DNA of 64,000 bases from positions 186,001 to 250,000 of the forward strand of contig NZ_MOOY01000004.1 in assembly GCF_001931685.1 (NCBI RefSeq), written 5' to 3'. Below, piece after piece: positions 7,920 through 17,061 of this stretch. Position numbers and translations under genes: made by a program. Within the stretch, counting starts at the first letter, position 1; every line of letters begins with the position of its first letter. This DNA comes from Pararhizobium arenae (lineage in GTDB: Bacteria > Pseudomonadota > Alphaproteobacteria > Rhizobiales > Rhizobiaceae). The notes below the pieces were generated by a model. The model worked only from the letters and a program-made list of their open reading frames with translations. It did no database searches and was not told the DNA's origin.

Positions 7920-9104
7920 ATGAGCATAACCGAAACGACAACGACATCATGGTTTTCCAAACTGAAGAATGGCTTGCTCGGCTTGCTGATCGGCCCATTG
8001 CTGATTATCGGCACGATCTGGCTTCTGTCATGGAATGAGGGGCGGTCGGTCAAGACCTATAACTCTTTGCTGGAGGGCGCGGGCGTGGTGGTTTCCGTCG
8101 ATAGCGGAACCGTGGATGCGGCAAACGAGGGCAAGCTTATCCATATTTCCGGTCCCGTGATGCCGCAGGGCGTTCCGGAGGACCAGATATTTGGCGTGCA
8201 GGCGGAAGGCGCAGTGGGGATTAACCGCAAGGTAGAGATGTATCAGTGGGTAGAGGATAGCAAAAGCGAGACGAAGAAGACGCTGGGTGGCGGTGAGGAA
8301 ACCGTTACCACCTATACTTACCACAAGGAATGGCAGTCACGACCCATCGACTCCTCCGATTTCCGGAATGCAAATGCGCATCAAAACCCTTCCATGCCGT
8401 TCGAGAGCGAACGCTTCTGGGTTTCCAGCGCATCGGTAGGTGCCTTCACCGTCGATGGCAAGGCCGTGGCCGATCTCGGTGCGGACAAGCCGCTGAGCGT
8501 GACGCCCGAGGTGCTTGAACGTGTCAGCAGTGCCCTCAACAGCGATCTTCCGGTAAGGGCTAACGGCACGACGATCTACGTTTCACAAAACCGTCAGGCC
8601 CCTGCCGTCGGCGATCTGAGAATCAGTTTTTCGCGAGAGGATGTCTCGACCGCGAGCTTTATCGGTGCCCAGCGGGGCGATGGTGTTACGGATGATTTCA
8701 AGACCAGCAACGGCTATACGGTTTTCCTGACCGCTGCCGGCAATGTTCCCGCGGCTGAAATGTTCGAGACGGCGCAAAGCGAAAACACGCTGATCACCTG
8801 GCTTATCCGCTTCGGGGGCCTGCTCGGCATGTTCATCGGTTTCGTCATGATGCTGTCGATCCTCGGCATCATCGCCGATGTCATTCCCTTTATCGGTTCG
8901 ATCGTCGGGTTTGGAGCATCCATCATCGCAGCGATCCTCACCCTGTTGATCGGCCCTCTGGTTATCGCCATCGCCTGGATCGCCTATCGTCCATTGATTG
9001 CCATTGCGGTTCTCGGCCTTGGCGTGGCGCTCGCGGCCGGCCTCATCTACCTGCGGCGCGGAAAGTCCCAGGCCGCGCCGACGACGCTCGGCCGGCCGGC
9101 CTGA
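7920..9104 (+). CDS. TMEM43-family membrane protein
   Basis: 394 residues. Start at 7920 (MSITETTTTSWFSKLKNG) is preferred over upstream in-frame codons because CAGGGGG lies 8 bases before it. Architecture matches TMEM43/LUMA proteins: one N-terminal membrane segment (about residues 18-38, GLLGLLIGPLLIIGTIWLLSW) ending in NEGRSV, a large extracytoplasmic domain of about 240 residues, and three to four closely spaced membrane segments near the C-terminus (from about residue 288). In animals TMEM43 sits in the inner nuclear membrane; the bacterial function is unknown. A YdcF-type gene follows after about 120 bases on the same strand. Confidence 0.8.
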   Translation: MSITETTTTSWFSKLKNGLLGLLIGPLLIIGTIWLLSWNEGRSVKTYNSLLEGAGVVVSVDSGTVDAANEGKLIHISGPVMPQGVPEDQIFGVQAEGAVGINRKVEMYQWVEDSKSETKKTLGGGEETVTTYTYHKEWQSRPIDSSDFRNANAHQNPSMPFESERFWVSSASVGAFTVDGKAVADLGADKPLSVTPEVLERVSSALNSDLPVRANGTTIYVSQNRQAPAVGDLRISFSREDVSTASFIGAQRGDGVTDDFKTSNGYTVFLTAAGNVPAAEMFETAQSENTLITWLIRFGGLLGMFIGFVMMLSILGIIADVIPFIGSIVGFGASIIAAILTLLIGPLVIAIAWIAYRPLIAIAVLGLGVALAAGLIYLRRGKSQAAPTTLGRPA

Positions 9105-9225
9105 CGCGGTTAGTTGCGCTCGGGTTGCTGCCGTCCTAAGAAGGTGGCCAACCCGGCGCGCTTCCGGCTTCTACACCGGGCGAGGCGCGCCTGCCGAACG
9201 ACAATTGGGTGCCAGACGAGTTTTC

Positions 9226-10014
9226 ATGTTTCTGATCTCGAAAATCTTCTGGCTGGCAGCGCAGCCGCTCTCGCTTGTCTTTTTCCTTCTGCTGCTGGCC
9301 CTGCTTCTCAGCGGCTTCGGTGTACGCGGCGCTCCCGGCTTTTTGGCAGGGCTGGCGACGATCCTGCTGTTCGTGACGCTCTTTACCTCGACGGGGACTG
9401 TCATGCTCCAGAAGCTTGAGGATAGGTTCGCGCGTCCGGCAAGCCTGCCGGCTGATCTCTCCTGTATCATTATCCTGGGCGGCGCCTTTGAAAACGAGGT
9501 CATGGCAAGCCGCGGGGGTATCGAGTTCAATCAGGCCGCTGATCGCTTCGTCGAAGGCTTGCGCCTGGCGCAAAATCACCCGGGCGCCCGTATCCTGGTG
9601 TCGGGAGGCGACGGGTCCTTCAGTGGTGTCTACGAGGGCGATGCGGATGCATCGGAACGCTTTTTCACCACGTTCGGGGTCTCCGCCGAACGTCTCATTC
9701 GCGAAGGTGACTCACGGACCACGTTTGAAAATGCCCGAAACACGCGACAGCTTCTGGAAGATGAGCGGCTGTCCGGCTGCGCGCTGGTGACCTCCGCGTT
9801 CCACATGCCGCGCTCCGTTGGCCTGTTCCGGAAGCAGGGGATCGATGTCATTCCGTGGCCAACGGACTACCGGACGACGGGCAAGGCGGTGCTCTGGTTC
9901 GATTTCAGCCAGCCCGCGCTGAATGCGCAACTGACGACGACGGCCGTTCGCGAATGGATCGGGCTGGTCGCCTACTACCTTACCGGCAGAACGCATGCGG
10001 TCTTCCCTCGCTGA
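9226..10014 (+). CDS. YdcF/SanA-like membrane protein (DUF218)
   Basis: 262 residues. The start at 9226 gives an N-terminus with two membrane segments (about residues 10-32 and 38-58) as in ElyC/YdcF proteins. The DUF218 domain follows, with the typical sequence IIILGGAFENE, RILVSGGDGS, GDSRTTFENARNT and VTSAFHMPRSVGLF, the last being the family's Ser-His-MxR region. Relatives in E. coli (ElyC, SanA) affect peptidoglycan and envelope integrity at low temperature or with vancomycin; the chemistry is not settled. The frame open from 8998 overlaps the TMEM43 gene and is not used. Confidence 0.8.
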   Translation: MFLISKIFWLAAQPLSLVFFLLLLALLLSGFGVRGAPGFLAGLATILLFVTLFTSTGTVMLQKLEDRFARPASLPADLSCIIILGGAFENEVMASRGGIEFNQAADRFVEGLRLAQNHPGARILVSGGDGSFSGVYEGDADASERFFTTFGVSAERLIREGDSRTTFENARNTRQLLEDERLSGCALVTSAFHMPRSVGLFRKQGIDVIPWPTDYRTTGKAVLWFDFSQPALNAQLTTTAVREWIGLVAYYLTGRTHAVFPR

Positions 10015-10062
10015 CATCGGTCCGTGGTCGTGGCATGAGTGGTGGGACGACGGGGAGAGACC

Positions 10063-10698
10063 ATGTCCATTCTTGAATTTCTCGACTACGCCGGGGTTGC
10101 AGTCTTTGCGGCAACGGGTGCGCTTGCCGCATCACGCAAACACCTTGATGTCATCGGGTATATCTTCTTCGCATCCGTAACCGGCATCGGCGGCGGCACC
10201 CTGCGCGACCTTGTGCTCGGTGCGACCCCGGTGTTCTGGATAGAAAACCCGCTTTACCTGCTCGTCTGCACCGGCTCGGCCATGGTCGTTTACCTGTCCG
10301 CCCGCCGTATGGAATCGCGCTATCGATTCCTCGTGTGGCTCGATGCAGTCGGTCTTTCCGCCTATTGTGTGATGGGGGCGGCCAAGGGGCTTGCGGCCAC
10401 GGGTTCCGCGACAGTCGCGCTTGTTACCGGCGTGTTGACTGCGACGTGCGGCGGCATCCTTCGCGATCTGCTGGCAGGCGAACCCTCAGTGCTCATGCGG
10501 CCGGAAATCTATGTCACGGCGGCCTTAATCGGGGCAGGTGTTTTCACGGGGCTGACCTTGTTCGAGGTGCCGATGATTTTCGCTTCGGCGCTCGGTGTTA
10601 TCTCGGCCTTCTGCGTCCGAGGCGGGGCGCTGAAATACGGATGGACCTTGCCGGTGGGCGATCCCAGGCCGCCCAGGCATCCTGACGACGTGCTTTGA
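10063..10698 (+). CDS. TRIC-type (UPF0126) inner-membrane cation channel family protein
   Basis: 211 residues and about seven hydrophobic segments. The two internally related halves each carry the UPF0126/TRIC signature: GIGGGTLRDLVLG (about residue 40) and TCGGILRDLLAGE (about 125). Prokaryotic TRIC proteins form trimeric channels selective for monovalent cations. Start at 10063 is supported by GGGGAGAG upstream; the codon at 10039 lacks it. It converges with irr, 48 bases between stops. Confidence 0.85.
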   Translation: MSILEFLDYAGVAVFAATGALAASRKHLDVIGYIFFASVTGIGGGTLRDLVLGATPVFWIENPLYLLVCTGSAMVVYLSARRMESRYRFLVWLDAVGLSAYCVMGAAKGLAATGSATVALVTGVLTATCGGILRDLLAGEPSVLMRPEIYVTAALIGAGVFTGLTLFEVPMIFASALGVISAFCVRGGALKYGWTLPVGDPRPPRHPDDVL

Positions 10699-10746
10699 GA
10701 TAGAAACCGCAGCCGAGGCTGAAAGCCACAAGCAGGTAACTAAGGA

Positions 10747-11166
10747 TCAGCCGCGCTTGTTGCGCAACCGGATCACCACGTCGACATGGGCGATTTCCAT
10801 GCCCTCCGGCGGTTCTGGCAGATTGCCGATCGTGATATTGTTGACCGGGATGTCCAACACTTCGTTTTCACCTTCGATGAAAAAGTGATGGTGGTCGGAG
10901 ACGTTCGTGTCGAAGTAGGTCTTGGCGCTCTCGACAGCCAGAACCCGGATCATGCCGGCTTCGGTAAACTGGTGAAGGGTGTTGTAGACTGTGGCGAGAG
11001 AAACAGGCACGCCTGCAAAGACAGCCTCTTCGTGAAGTTCTTCGACGGTCAGATGCCGGTCGCCCTTGGCGAAAATCAGCTCCGCAAGCGCCATGCGCTG
11101 GCGCGTGGGACGAAGGCCGTACTGGCGCAGGCGCTCTTCCGAACCAATTTCCAGTGCTGTCTTCAT
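10747..11166 (-). CDS. irr: Iron response regulator Irr (Fur family)
   Basis: 139 residues. Winged-helix region with RPTRQRMALAELIF and VSLATVYNTLHQFTEAGMI, the Fur recognition helix, followed by KTYFDTNVSDHHHFFIEGE, where the three consecutive histidines are the haem/metal site typical of Irr and not of Fur or Mur. In Rhizobiaceae Irr represses haem synthesis, mbfA and other iron-storage or export genes when iron is scarce, through ICE sites, and is inactivated or degraded by haem. One perfect ICE lies at 34755 in this window. It diverges from fabA across 320 bases, a conserved arrangement in rhizobia. Confidence 0.93.
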   Translation of the reverse strand: MKTALEIGSEERLRQYGLRPTRQRMALAELIFAKGDRHLTVEELHEEAVFAGVPVSLATVYNTLHQFTEAGMIRVLAVESAKTYFDTNVSDHHHFFIEGENEVLDIPVNNITIGNLPEPPEGMEIAHVDVVIRLRNKRG

Positions 11167-11486
11167 CAGGTGCCGCCGAGCCCTTCAGCTATTGCGAAAT
11201 GCATCTACCCTGCCGATATAACTTTTACGCGGAGCGCTTTCAATAGATGGCAGCGGCTAAGAATGGATGGGAACGGCGAAAACGGCCCGATTCTGGGGGC
11301 AAAAGGCAATTAACTCTGGCTGTTATCAAAGCCTTCATGTATGCGACGGCGGCAATAGGCGTTGTGTAGGGTACGGTAAAGCCTAGGAGACCGGCGCAGA
11401 AGCGAGCTGCTTTTACTTCAAATCCGTGCCGTCTTGCTCTACACAACATCAACGAAAAATCGAATGCAGCGGGGAAACGGAAACCC
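11167..11486. other. Divergent irr-fabA intergenic region
   Basis: 320 bases. No ICE-like palindrome was found here, so autoregulation of irr by that motif is not supported. A 40-codon frame (11247-11369, + strand; basic N-half, hydrophobic C-half ending AIGVV) is open, with GGAG too far upstream for a good start; I do not call it a gene. Promoters for both genes must lie here but none matches consensus well. Confidence 0.4.
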
Positions 11487-12002
11487 ATGACGACCAGACA
11501 ATCCAGCTTCAACTATGAAGAAATTCTCGCCTGCGGTCGCGGCGAGCTGTTTGGTCCGGGCAATGCCCAGCTTCCGCTGCCGCCGATGCTGATGGTTCAT
11601 CGCATCACCGATATTTTCGAGACCGGCGGCGCCCACGACAAGGGCTACATCCGCGCCGAATACGACGTGAAGCCGGACGACTGGTACTTCCCCTGCCACT
11701 TCCAGGGAAACCCGATCATGCCGGGCTGCCTCGGTCTCGATGGCATGTGGCAGCTTACCGGCTTCTTCCTCGGCTGGCTCGGCGAAGAAGGTCGCGGCAT
11801 GGCGCTGTCGACCGGCGAAGTGAAGTTCAAGGGCATGGTCCGTCCGAACGTCAAGCTTCTCGAATACGGCATCGACTTCAAGCGCGTCATGCGCGGTCGC
11901 CTCGTGCTCGGCACGGCTGACGGCTGGCTGAAGGCCGATGGCGAAACCATCTACCAGGCATCCGACCTGCGCGTCGGTCTGTCCAAGGAAAAAGCTGCCT
12001 GA
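11487..12002 (+). CDS. fabA: 3-hydroxyacyl-ACP dehydratase / trans-2-cis-3-decenoyl-ACP isomerase FabA
   Basis: 171 residues, the usual length. It dehydrates 3-hydroxydecanoyl-ACP and isomerises the product to cis-3-decenoyl-ACP, the branch point of anaerobic unsaturated fatty acid synthesis, in the cytosol. The hot-dog-fold active-site segment [20 protein letters not shown] contains the catalytic His and, in LGLDG, the catalytic Asp. The CGRGELFG and [12 protein letters not shown] segments are also characteristic. fabB follows 48 bases downstream and fabI after that, one transcription unit for unsaturated fatty acids. Confidence 0.96.
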   Translation: MTTRQSSFNYEEILACGRGELFGPGNAQLPLPPMLMVHRITDIFETGGAHDKGYIRAEYDVKPDDWYFPCHFQGNPIMPGCLGLDGMWQLTGFFLGWLGEEGRGMALSTGEVKFKGMVRPNVKLLEYGIDFKRVMRGRLVLGTADGWLKADGETIYQASDLRVGLSKEKAA

Positions 12003-12050
12003 TCCGCGGTTTGAGCGGCAGGCAGTGAAATCAAAGAAGAGGTCATCGAC

Positions 12051-13274
12051 ATGAGACGGGTTGTTGTCACGGGTCTGGGGATCGTTTCCTCGATCGGAAA
12101 TGATGCACAGGAAGTCACCGCGTCGCTGCGCGAAGCCAAGTCCGGCATCTCGTTCTCCAACGACTTTGCCGAACACGGCTTCAAGTGCCAGGTCTGGGGC
12201 GCACCGAACATCGATACGACCGAGCTCGTCGATCGCCGCGCTGCCCGCTTCCTGTCGCAGGGCGGCACCTGGAACCATGTGGCGATGAAGCAGGCGATTG
12301 CTGACAGCGGCCTTGAAGAGAAGGACGTCGGCGGCAACGAGCGCACCGGTATCATCATGGGCTCGGGCGGTCCGTCCACCCGCACGCTGATCGATGCGGC
12401 CGAAATCACCATCAAGAACAACTCGCCCAAGCGCATCGGTCCGTTCGCCGTGCCGAAGGCGATGTCGTCGACGGCGTCGGCCACGCTCGCCACCTGGTTC
12501 AAGATCCACGGCGTCAACTATTCGATCTCGTCGGCCTGCTCCACCTCCGCGCACTGCATCGGCAACGCGGTCGAAATGATCCAGTGGGGCAAACAGGACG
12601 TGATGTTCGCCGGCGGTCATGAAGACCTCGACTGGACCATGTCGAACCTCTTCGACGCCATGGGCGCAATGTCCTCCAAGTACAATGATACGCCGTCCAC
12701 CGCTTCGCGCGCCTATGACGTGTCGCGTGACGGTTTCGTCATCGCCGGTGGTGCGGGCGTTCTGGTTCTGGAAGAGCTGGAGCATGCCAAGGCCCGTGGC
12801 GCCAAGATCTATGCGGAAGTCGTCGGTTATGGCGCGACATCCGATGGTTACGACATGGTTGCTCCTTCGGGCGAAGGCGCCGTCCGCTGCATGCGTCAGG
12901 CGCTTGCCACCGTGCAGGGTGACGTCGATTACATCAACACCCACGGCACTTCGACGCCGGTGGGCGATTCCAAGGAAATCGGCGCGATCCGCGAAGTCTT
13001 CGGCTCGAAGATCCCGCATATTCAATCGACCAAGTCGCTGACCGGTCACTCGCTGGGAGCAGCCGGCGTGCAGGAATCGATCTATGGCCTCTTGATGATG
13101 CAGGCCGGCTTCATCGGCGAAAGCGCTCACATCACCGAACTCGACCCGGAATTCGACGGCGTTCCGATCGTGCGCAAGCGCATCGACAATGCCAAGATCG
13201 ACACGGTTCTGTCGAACTCGTTCGGTTTCGGCGGCACCAACGCGACGCTCGTGTTCCAGCGCTACAACGGATAA
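12051..13274 (+). CDS. fabB: Beta-ketoacyl-ACP synthase I FabB
   Basis: 407 residues, full length. Condenses malonyl-ACP with acyl-ACP including the cis-3-decenoyl product of FabA. Catalytic triad: Cys in [13 protein letters not shown] (about residue 165), His in [11 protein letters not shown] (about 300) and His in [11 protein letters not shown] (about 335); [12 protein letters not shown] near the C-terminus is the usual nucleotide-free Gly-rich turn. AGAAGAGG precedes the ATG. The stop is only four bases from the fabI start. Confidence 0.96.
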   Translation: MRRVVVTGLGIVSSIGNDAQEVTASLREAKSGISFSNDFAEHGFKCQVWGAPNIDTTELVDRRAARFLSQGGTWNHVAMKQAIADSGLEEKDVGGNERTGIIMGSGGPSTRTLIDAAEITIKNNSPKRIGPFAVPKAMSSTASATLATWFKIHGVNYSISSACSTSAHCIGNAVEMIQWGKQDVMFAGGHEDLDWTMSNLFDAMGAMSSKYNDTPSTASRAYDVSRDGFVIAGGAGVLVLEELEHAKARGAKIYAEVVGYGATSDGYDMVAPSGEGAVRCMRQALATVQGDVDYINTHGTSTPVGDSKEIGAIREVFGSKIPHIQSTKSLTGHSLGAAGVQESIYGLLMMQAGFIGESAHITELDPEFDGVPIVRKRIDNAKIDTVLSNSFGFGGTNATLVFQRYNG

Positions 13275-13278
13275 GATA

Positions 13279-14085
13279 ATGACCGGCATCATGGCAGGAA
13301 AACGCGGCCTCATCATGGGCGTCGCCAACAATCATTCGATCGCCTGGGGCATTGCCAAGGCGCTGGCCGGTGCCGGCGCGGAACTCGCCTTCACCTACCA
13401 GGCCGAAGCCCTCGGCAAGCGCGTGAAACCGCTTGCGGCGGAAGTCGGTTCCGACGTCCTGCTGCCCTGCGATGTCGAAGACCTGGCGTCTGTCGATGCC
13501 GTCATTGAGGCGCTGAAGGAAAAATGGGGCAAGCTCGATTTCGTCGTGCACGCCATCGGCTTCTCCGACAAGAACGAGCTGAAGGGCCTCTATGCCGACA
13601 CCTCGCGTGAGAATTTCAGCCGCACGATGGTCATCTCCTGCTTCTCCTTCACGGAAATCGCCAAGCGCGCTGCGGGCCTGATGACAGATGGCGGCGCGAT
13701 GCTGACGCTGACCTATGGCGGCTCGGTGCGGGTGATGCCGAACTACAATGTCATGGGCGTTGCCAAGGCCGCGCTTGAGGCCTCCGTGCGCTATCTCGCA
13801 GCCGACTACGGCGTCAACGGCATTCGCGTCAACGCGATCTCCGCCGGCCCGATCCGCACGCTCGCCGGTGCCGGGATTTCGGATGCCCGCGCGATGCTCT
13901 CCTGGCAGCAGAAGAACTCGCCGATGCGCCGCACCGTGACGATCGAAGATGTCGGCAATTCCGCTTTGTACCTGCTGTCTGACCTGTCGCGTGGCGTGAC
14001 CGGCGAAATTCACTATGTGGACAGCGGCTACAACATCACCTCGATGCCAGCGCTCGACACGCTGCGCAGCGCCGATAGCGAGTAG
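13279..14085 (+). CDS. fabI: Enoyl-ACP reductase (NADH) FabI
   Basis: 268 residues. Last step of each fatty acid elongation cycle. GKRGLIMGVANNHSIAWGIA is the FabI-type nucleotide-binding segment, and YNVMGVAKAAL supplies the catalytic Tyr and Lys with the spacing Tyr-x6-Lys. SAGPIRTLAGAGI is the mobile substrate-binding loop. Start at 13279, four bases after the fabB stop; a second ATG four codons later (13291) is possible. The open frame from 13189 overlaps fabB and is not used. Target family of triclosan and related inhibitors. Confidence 0.95.
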   Translation: MTGIMAGKRGLIMGVANNHSIAWGIAKALAGAGAELAFTYQAEALGKRVKPLAAEVGSDVLLPCDVEDLASVDAVIEALKEKWGKLDFVVHAIGFSDKNELKGLYADTSRENFSRTMVISCFSFTEIAKRAAGLMTDGGAMLTLTYGGSVRVMPNYNVMGVAKAALEASVRYLAADYGVNGIRVNAISAGPIRTLAGAGISDARAMLSWQQKNSPMRRTVTIEDVGNSALYLLSDLSRGVTGEIHYVDSGYNITSMPALDTLRSADSE

Positions 14086-14172
14086 TATTTGGCTTGAAAT
14101 TGCCTCTTGATTTTTGAGCGATGGCTCGCCAGTTACGGGCCATCCAACCCACTTAATCGAGGTCCTTCAAGC

Positions 14173-16059
14173 ATGAGCGATGCTACTGAAAAACCTGTCG
14201 AAAATCACGTCTTCGAGGCCGATGTCGCCCGCCTCCTGCATCTCATGGTGCATTCGGTCTATTCCGACAAGGACGTCTTCCTCCGCGAGCTGATCTCCAA
14301 CGCGGCCGATGCCTGCGAGAAGCTGCGCTACGAAGCCATCAGCGCCCCGGAACTTCTGGGCTCGGATCCTTCCCCGCGCATCACCCTTTCGCTTGATGAA
14401 AGCGAAAACCGGCTGATCGTCGCCGACAACGGCATCGGCATGAGCCGCGACGAATTGATCGAGGCCCTTGGCACCATTGCTCGCTCCGGCACCCGCGCTT
14501 TCATGGAGCGTATCGAGGCGGCAAAGGCCGGCGACGGTGCGCAACTCATCGGCCAGTTCGGCGTCGGCTTCTATTCCGCCTTCATGGTGGCGAACCGTGT
14601 CGATGTCGTCTCCCGACGCGCTGGCAGCGAACATGCGTGGCGCTGGTCGTCTGACGGTCAGGGCAGCTATACGGTCGAACCGGTCGCGCTTGCGGATGCG
14701 CCGGCGCGCGGCACGCGCATCACCCTGCAGCTGATGGATGACGCGAAGTCCTACACCTCGAAATGGAGCGTGGAGCGTATCGTCAAGGAGCAGTCTGGCC
14801 ATGTGCCGGTGCCGATCGACCTGATCGAGTTGCCATCCGGCGAAACGAGCCAGATCGGCGACGGCACGGCGCTGTGGACGCGCCCGCGCACCGAGATCAC
14901 CAAGGAAGAATATGCCGATTTCTACCGCAGCGTTGCCGGCCAATACGACGAGCCGGCGCTGACAGTGCATTTCCGCGCCGAGGGCCGCCACGAATATACC
15001 GGCCTCGCCTTTTTGCCGAGCAACAAGCCCTATGACCTTTTCGATCCGACCGGCAAGGGCCGGATGAAGCTTTACGTCAAGCGTGTCTTCATCACCGATG
15101 AGGCCGAGCTTCTGCCGCGGTATCTGCGCTTCGTGCGCGGCTTGGTCGATACAGCCGATCTGCCGCTTAACGTTTCGCGCGAGATGATCCAGGAAAGCCC
15201 CATCCTGTCGGCCATCCGCAAGGGCCTGACAAACCGCGTTCTGACCGCTATCGAGAAGCTAGCGGAAAGCGACAAGGATGCTTTCACAAAACTCTGGGAT
15301 GCCTTCGGTCCCGTCATCAAGGAAGGCATCTACGACGACTTCGAGCGTCGGGCGCAACTGATGGCATTGGCCCGCTTCCGCACGACAGCCTCCGTCGAAG
15401 CGCCTCGTTCGCTTGCCGAATACGTCAAGGGCATGAAGGACGCACAGGCGGCGATCTATTACCTCACGGGCGACAATCTCGCCCAGCTCCAGGCTTCGCC
15501 GCAGCTCGAAGGTTTTCGCGCCCGCGGCATCGAGGTCCTGGTGCTGACAGATTCGATCGACAGCTTCTGGGTCACGATGGCCCCCGATTTCGAGGGCAAG
15601 CCCTTCAAATCGATCACGCAAGGCGCCGCCGATCTTGCACAGGTGCCGAAGCTCGACGCCAAGGAGCCGGCGAGCGCGGAGTCAACCGAGGCCGTCAAGG
15701 ATTTCATCGCCTTCGCCAAGGTAACGCTGGCGGATGCCGTATCCGATGTCCGCGCCTCGGACCGCCTGACGGAAAGCGCCGTTTGCCTCGTGGCCCCGGA
15801 ACATGGTCCGGACCGGCAGATGGAGAAGATGCTGGCCGGCGCCGGCCGTCTCGACTCAGCCGCCAAGCCGATCCTCGAGGTCAATCCCGACAACAGCTTG
15901 ATCGCCGCCGTTGCGGCGAATTCGAACGAGGCTTTCCGTGCCGATGCGGTGAACCTGCTTCTCGATCAGGCCCGAATCTTGGACGGCGACCGTCCATCCG
16001 ATCCGCGTGCTTTTGCGGACCGGCTTTCGCGGCTGTTTGATCAGGCGCTGAAGGGGTAG
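14173..16059 (+). CDS. htpG: Molecular chaperone HtpG (Hsp90)
   Basis: 628 residues. N-terminal GHKL ATPase: DVFLRELISNAADACEKLR (Asn and Asp of the ATP site), VADNGIGMS, GTIARSGT and GQFGVGFYSAFMVA; middle domain with the catalytic Arg segment LNVSREMIQES; C-terminal dimer domain. Starts at 14173, with GAGG 10 bases upstream; the earlier in-frame codon at 14107 lacks support. A CTTGAAA box at 14093, just after fabI stops, resembles a heat-shock -35 element, but no matching -10 was found. The gene is followed directly by the hicAB module. Confidence 0.95.
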   Translation: MSDATEKPVENHVFEADVARLLHLMVHSVYSDKDVFLRELISNAADACEKLRYEAISAPELLGSDPSPRITLSLDESENRLIVADNGIGMSRDELIEALGTIARSGTRAFMERIEAAKAGDGAQLIGQFGVGFYSAFMVANRVDVVSRRAGSEHAWRWSSDGQGSYTVEPVALADAPARGTRITLQLMDDAKSYTSKWSVERIVKEQSGHVPVPIDLIELPSGETSQIGDGTALWTRPRTEITKEEYADFYRSVAGQYDEPALTVHFRAEGRHEYTGLAFLPSNKPYDLFDPTGKGRMKLYVKRVFITDEAELLPRYLRFVRGLVDTADLPLNVSREMIQESPILSAIRKGLTNRVLTAIEKLAESDKDAFTKLWDAFGPVIKEGIYDDFERRAQLMALARFRTTASVEAPRSLAEYVKGMKDAQAAIYYLTGDNLAQLQASPQLEGFRARGIEVLVLTDSIDSFWVTMAPDFEGKPFKSITQGAADLAQVPKLDAKEPASAESTEAVKDFIAFAKVTLADAVSDVRASDRLTESAVCLVAPEHGPDRQMEKMLAGAGRLDSAAKPILEVNPDNSLIAAVAANSNEAFRADAVNLLLDQARILDGDRPSDPRAFADRLSRLFDQALKG

Positions 16060-16078
16060 CTTGAAGCTGTTCAAAGAG

Positions 16079-16120
16079 TTGCAAAGCCCATCGATGCGCA
16101 TTATAATGCGCATTGATGGG
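16079..16120 (+). promoter_or_regulatory. hicAB promoter overlapped by a 34-bp palindromic operator
   Basis: TTGCAA (16079-16084), 17 bases, then perfect TATAAT (16102-16107). The -10 box lies at the centre of a palindrome at 16087-16120: 20 central bases are perfectly self-complementary (arms ATGCGCATTA/TAATGCGCAT), and flanking CCCATC/GATGGG extend it to 34 bp with one mismatched pair. It starts 10 bases before the hicA start codon region. HicB antitoxins with ribbon-helix-helix domains repress their own operon through such sites, so this is very likely the operator. Confidence 0.8.
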
Positions 16121-16129
16121 TCAGGCGAT

Positions 16130-16318
16130 ATGTTTATGGAGCGCGACAGCAAGGCAATTATCAAGCGGCTGAAAGCAGAAGGATACGAGCTCGTTACCGT
16201 AACTGGCTCACATCACAAGCTCCGCAAAGGTACAAAGACCGTTATCGTACCGCATCCAAGAAAAGACCTGCCGACAGGAACCGCCCGCGCAATCGCGAAA
16301 CAAGCCGGATGGATTTAA
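16130..16318 (+). CDS. hicA: HicA-type mRNA interferase toxin
   Basis: 62 residues, normal for HicA. Contains the family pattern RDSKAIIKRLKAEGYELV, TGSHHKLRKGT with the catalytic His, and PHPRKDLPTGTARAIAKQAG. The protein has a double-stranded RNA-binding-like fold and cuts mRNA to stop translation. Start at 16130 (MFMERDSK) follows AGGCG; the ATG at 16136 is an alternative. The frame open from 16061 runs through the operator and is not the gene. hicB starts three bases after the stop. Inserted between htpG and a conserved minus-strand block, it looks like an accessory module. Confidence 0.88.
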   Translation: MFMERDSKAIIKRLKAEGYELVTVTGSHHKLRKGTKTVIVPHPRKDLPTGTARAIAKQAGWI

Positions 16319-16321
16319 ACC

Positions 16322-16717
16322 ATGAAGCATTTCATTGCTCTCGTTCACAAAGAAGAGGAAAGCGCCTATGGCGTAAGTTTCCCAGATCTGCCGGGTGTTT
16401 TTTCCGCCGCAGATGCCGAGGAAGATCTTACCGCGAACGCGATGGAAGCCATACGCCTCTGGGCCGAGGATCAGACTGTTCCGTCACCCTCTTCCCACGA
16501 TGCGGTGATAGGGCGCGAAGATATTCTCCAGGAGTTGGCAAACGGCGCGTTCCTGATGCGCGTTCCGTTTATTGAGGATGATAGCAGGACAGTGCGGGCA
16601 AACGTCACATTCGAAAAGGGCATGCTGGACGCGATCGATGCCGCCGCACGCGAGCGGGGCATGACCCGCTCTGCGTTCCTTGCGAGCTGTGCTCGAAAGG
16701 AAATAGAGGCCGCTTAA
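16322..16717 (+). CDS. hicB: HicB-type antitoxin with ribbon-helix-helix domain
   Basis: 131 residues. N-terminal HicB-like fold: FIALVHKEEESAYGVSFPDLPGVFSAADAEEDL; this part binds and blocks HicA. C-terminal RANVTFEKGMLDAIDAAARERGMTRSAFLASCARKEI has the shape of a ribbon-helix-helix (CopG/Arc-like) DNA-binding domain, which would bind the palindrome at 16087-16120. Toxin first and antitoxin second is usual for HicAB. It converges with a small membrane protein gene nine bases away. Confidence 0.9.
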   Translation: MKHFIALVHKEEESAYGVSFPDLPGVFSAADAEEDLTANAMEAIRLWAEDQTVPSPSSHDAVIGREDILQELANGAFLMRVPFIEDDSRTVRANVTFEKGMLDAIDAAARERGMTRSAFLASCARKEIEAA

Positions 16718-16725
16718 GGTAGCGT

Positions 16726-16968
16726 TTACGCCACCCACCAAACCCCGAGCAGAACGACAAGCACCACAGCCGCAAAGCCGAGAAACATCACGATCTGTTT
16801 TCGTGTATCGCCCAATTCTGCAGTATCAACAGGCGGCCGACCAGAGGTCTGAAAGGCAAGCGGTACCTCGGAGGTCACGCTCTTGCCTTCGTTGCTCTTA
16901 ATATCCTTCACCATCACTTCCGCAACGCCCTCGGTAATGGGCGGGCGCTGTCCGGCGCTTGAAGCCAT
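16726..16968 (-). CDS. Small single-pass membrane protein, unknown function
   Basis: 80 residues from ATG 16968, with GGGAG about 8 bases upstream; the upstream codon at 16995 is less likely. The first 55 residues are hydrophilic (VAEVMVKDIKSNEGKSVTSE, then a Pro/Thr-containing linker); the last 22 are one hydrophobic segment (IVMFLGFAAVVLVVLLGVWWVA), so it is a C-tail anchored protein. Family not recognised. It lies downstream of, and is separate from, the rsmC gene on the same strand (93 bases upstream). Confidence 0.5.
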   Translation of the reverse strand: MASSAGQRPPITEGVAEVMVKDIKSNEGKSVTSEVPLAFQTSGRPPVDTAELGDTRKQIVMFLGFAAVVLVVLLGVWWVA

Positions 16969-17061
16969 CAGCAAAACTCCCTCGGAACGCCGCATGAAGC
17001 CACGCGGCTAGGTATTGAGGATGAGCCGGTTTTGGCGATAAAGCAAATTTAAAAAGGAAGC

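Noticed and set aside
11247-11369. 40-codon frame between irr and fabA
   Set aside because: Ribosome binding site too far away and no recognisable product; kept only as a remark in the interval entry.
11439-13331. Minus-strand frame of 630 codons opposite fabA-fabB
   Set aside because: Product of high-GC third-position bias; His/Arg/Gly-rich sequence without domains, while both fab genes are complete on the other strand.
14093-14172. Heat-shock (RpoH) promoter before htpG
   Set aside because: CTTGAAA at 14093 fits a -35 box, but no convincing -10 at the right distance was found.
16061-16130. Earlier start for hicA
   Set aside because: Would translate the operator-promoter palindrome and exceed the usual length of HicA.
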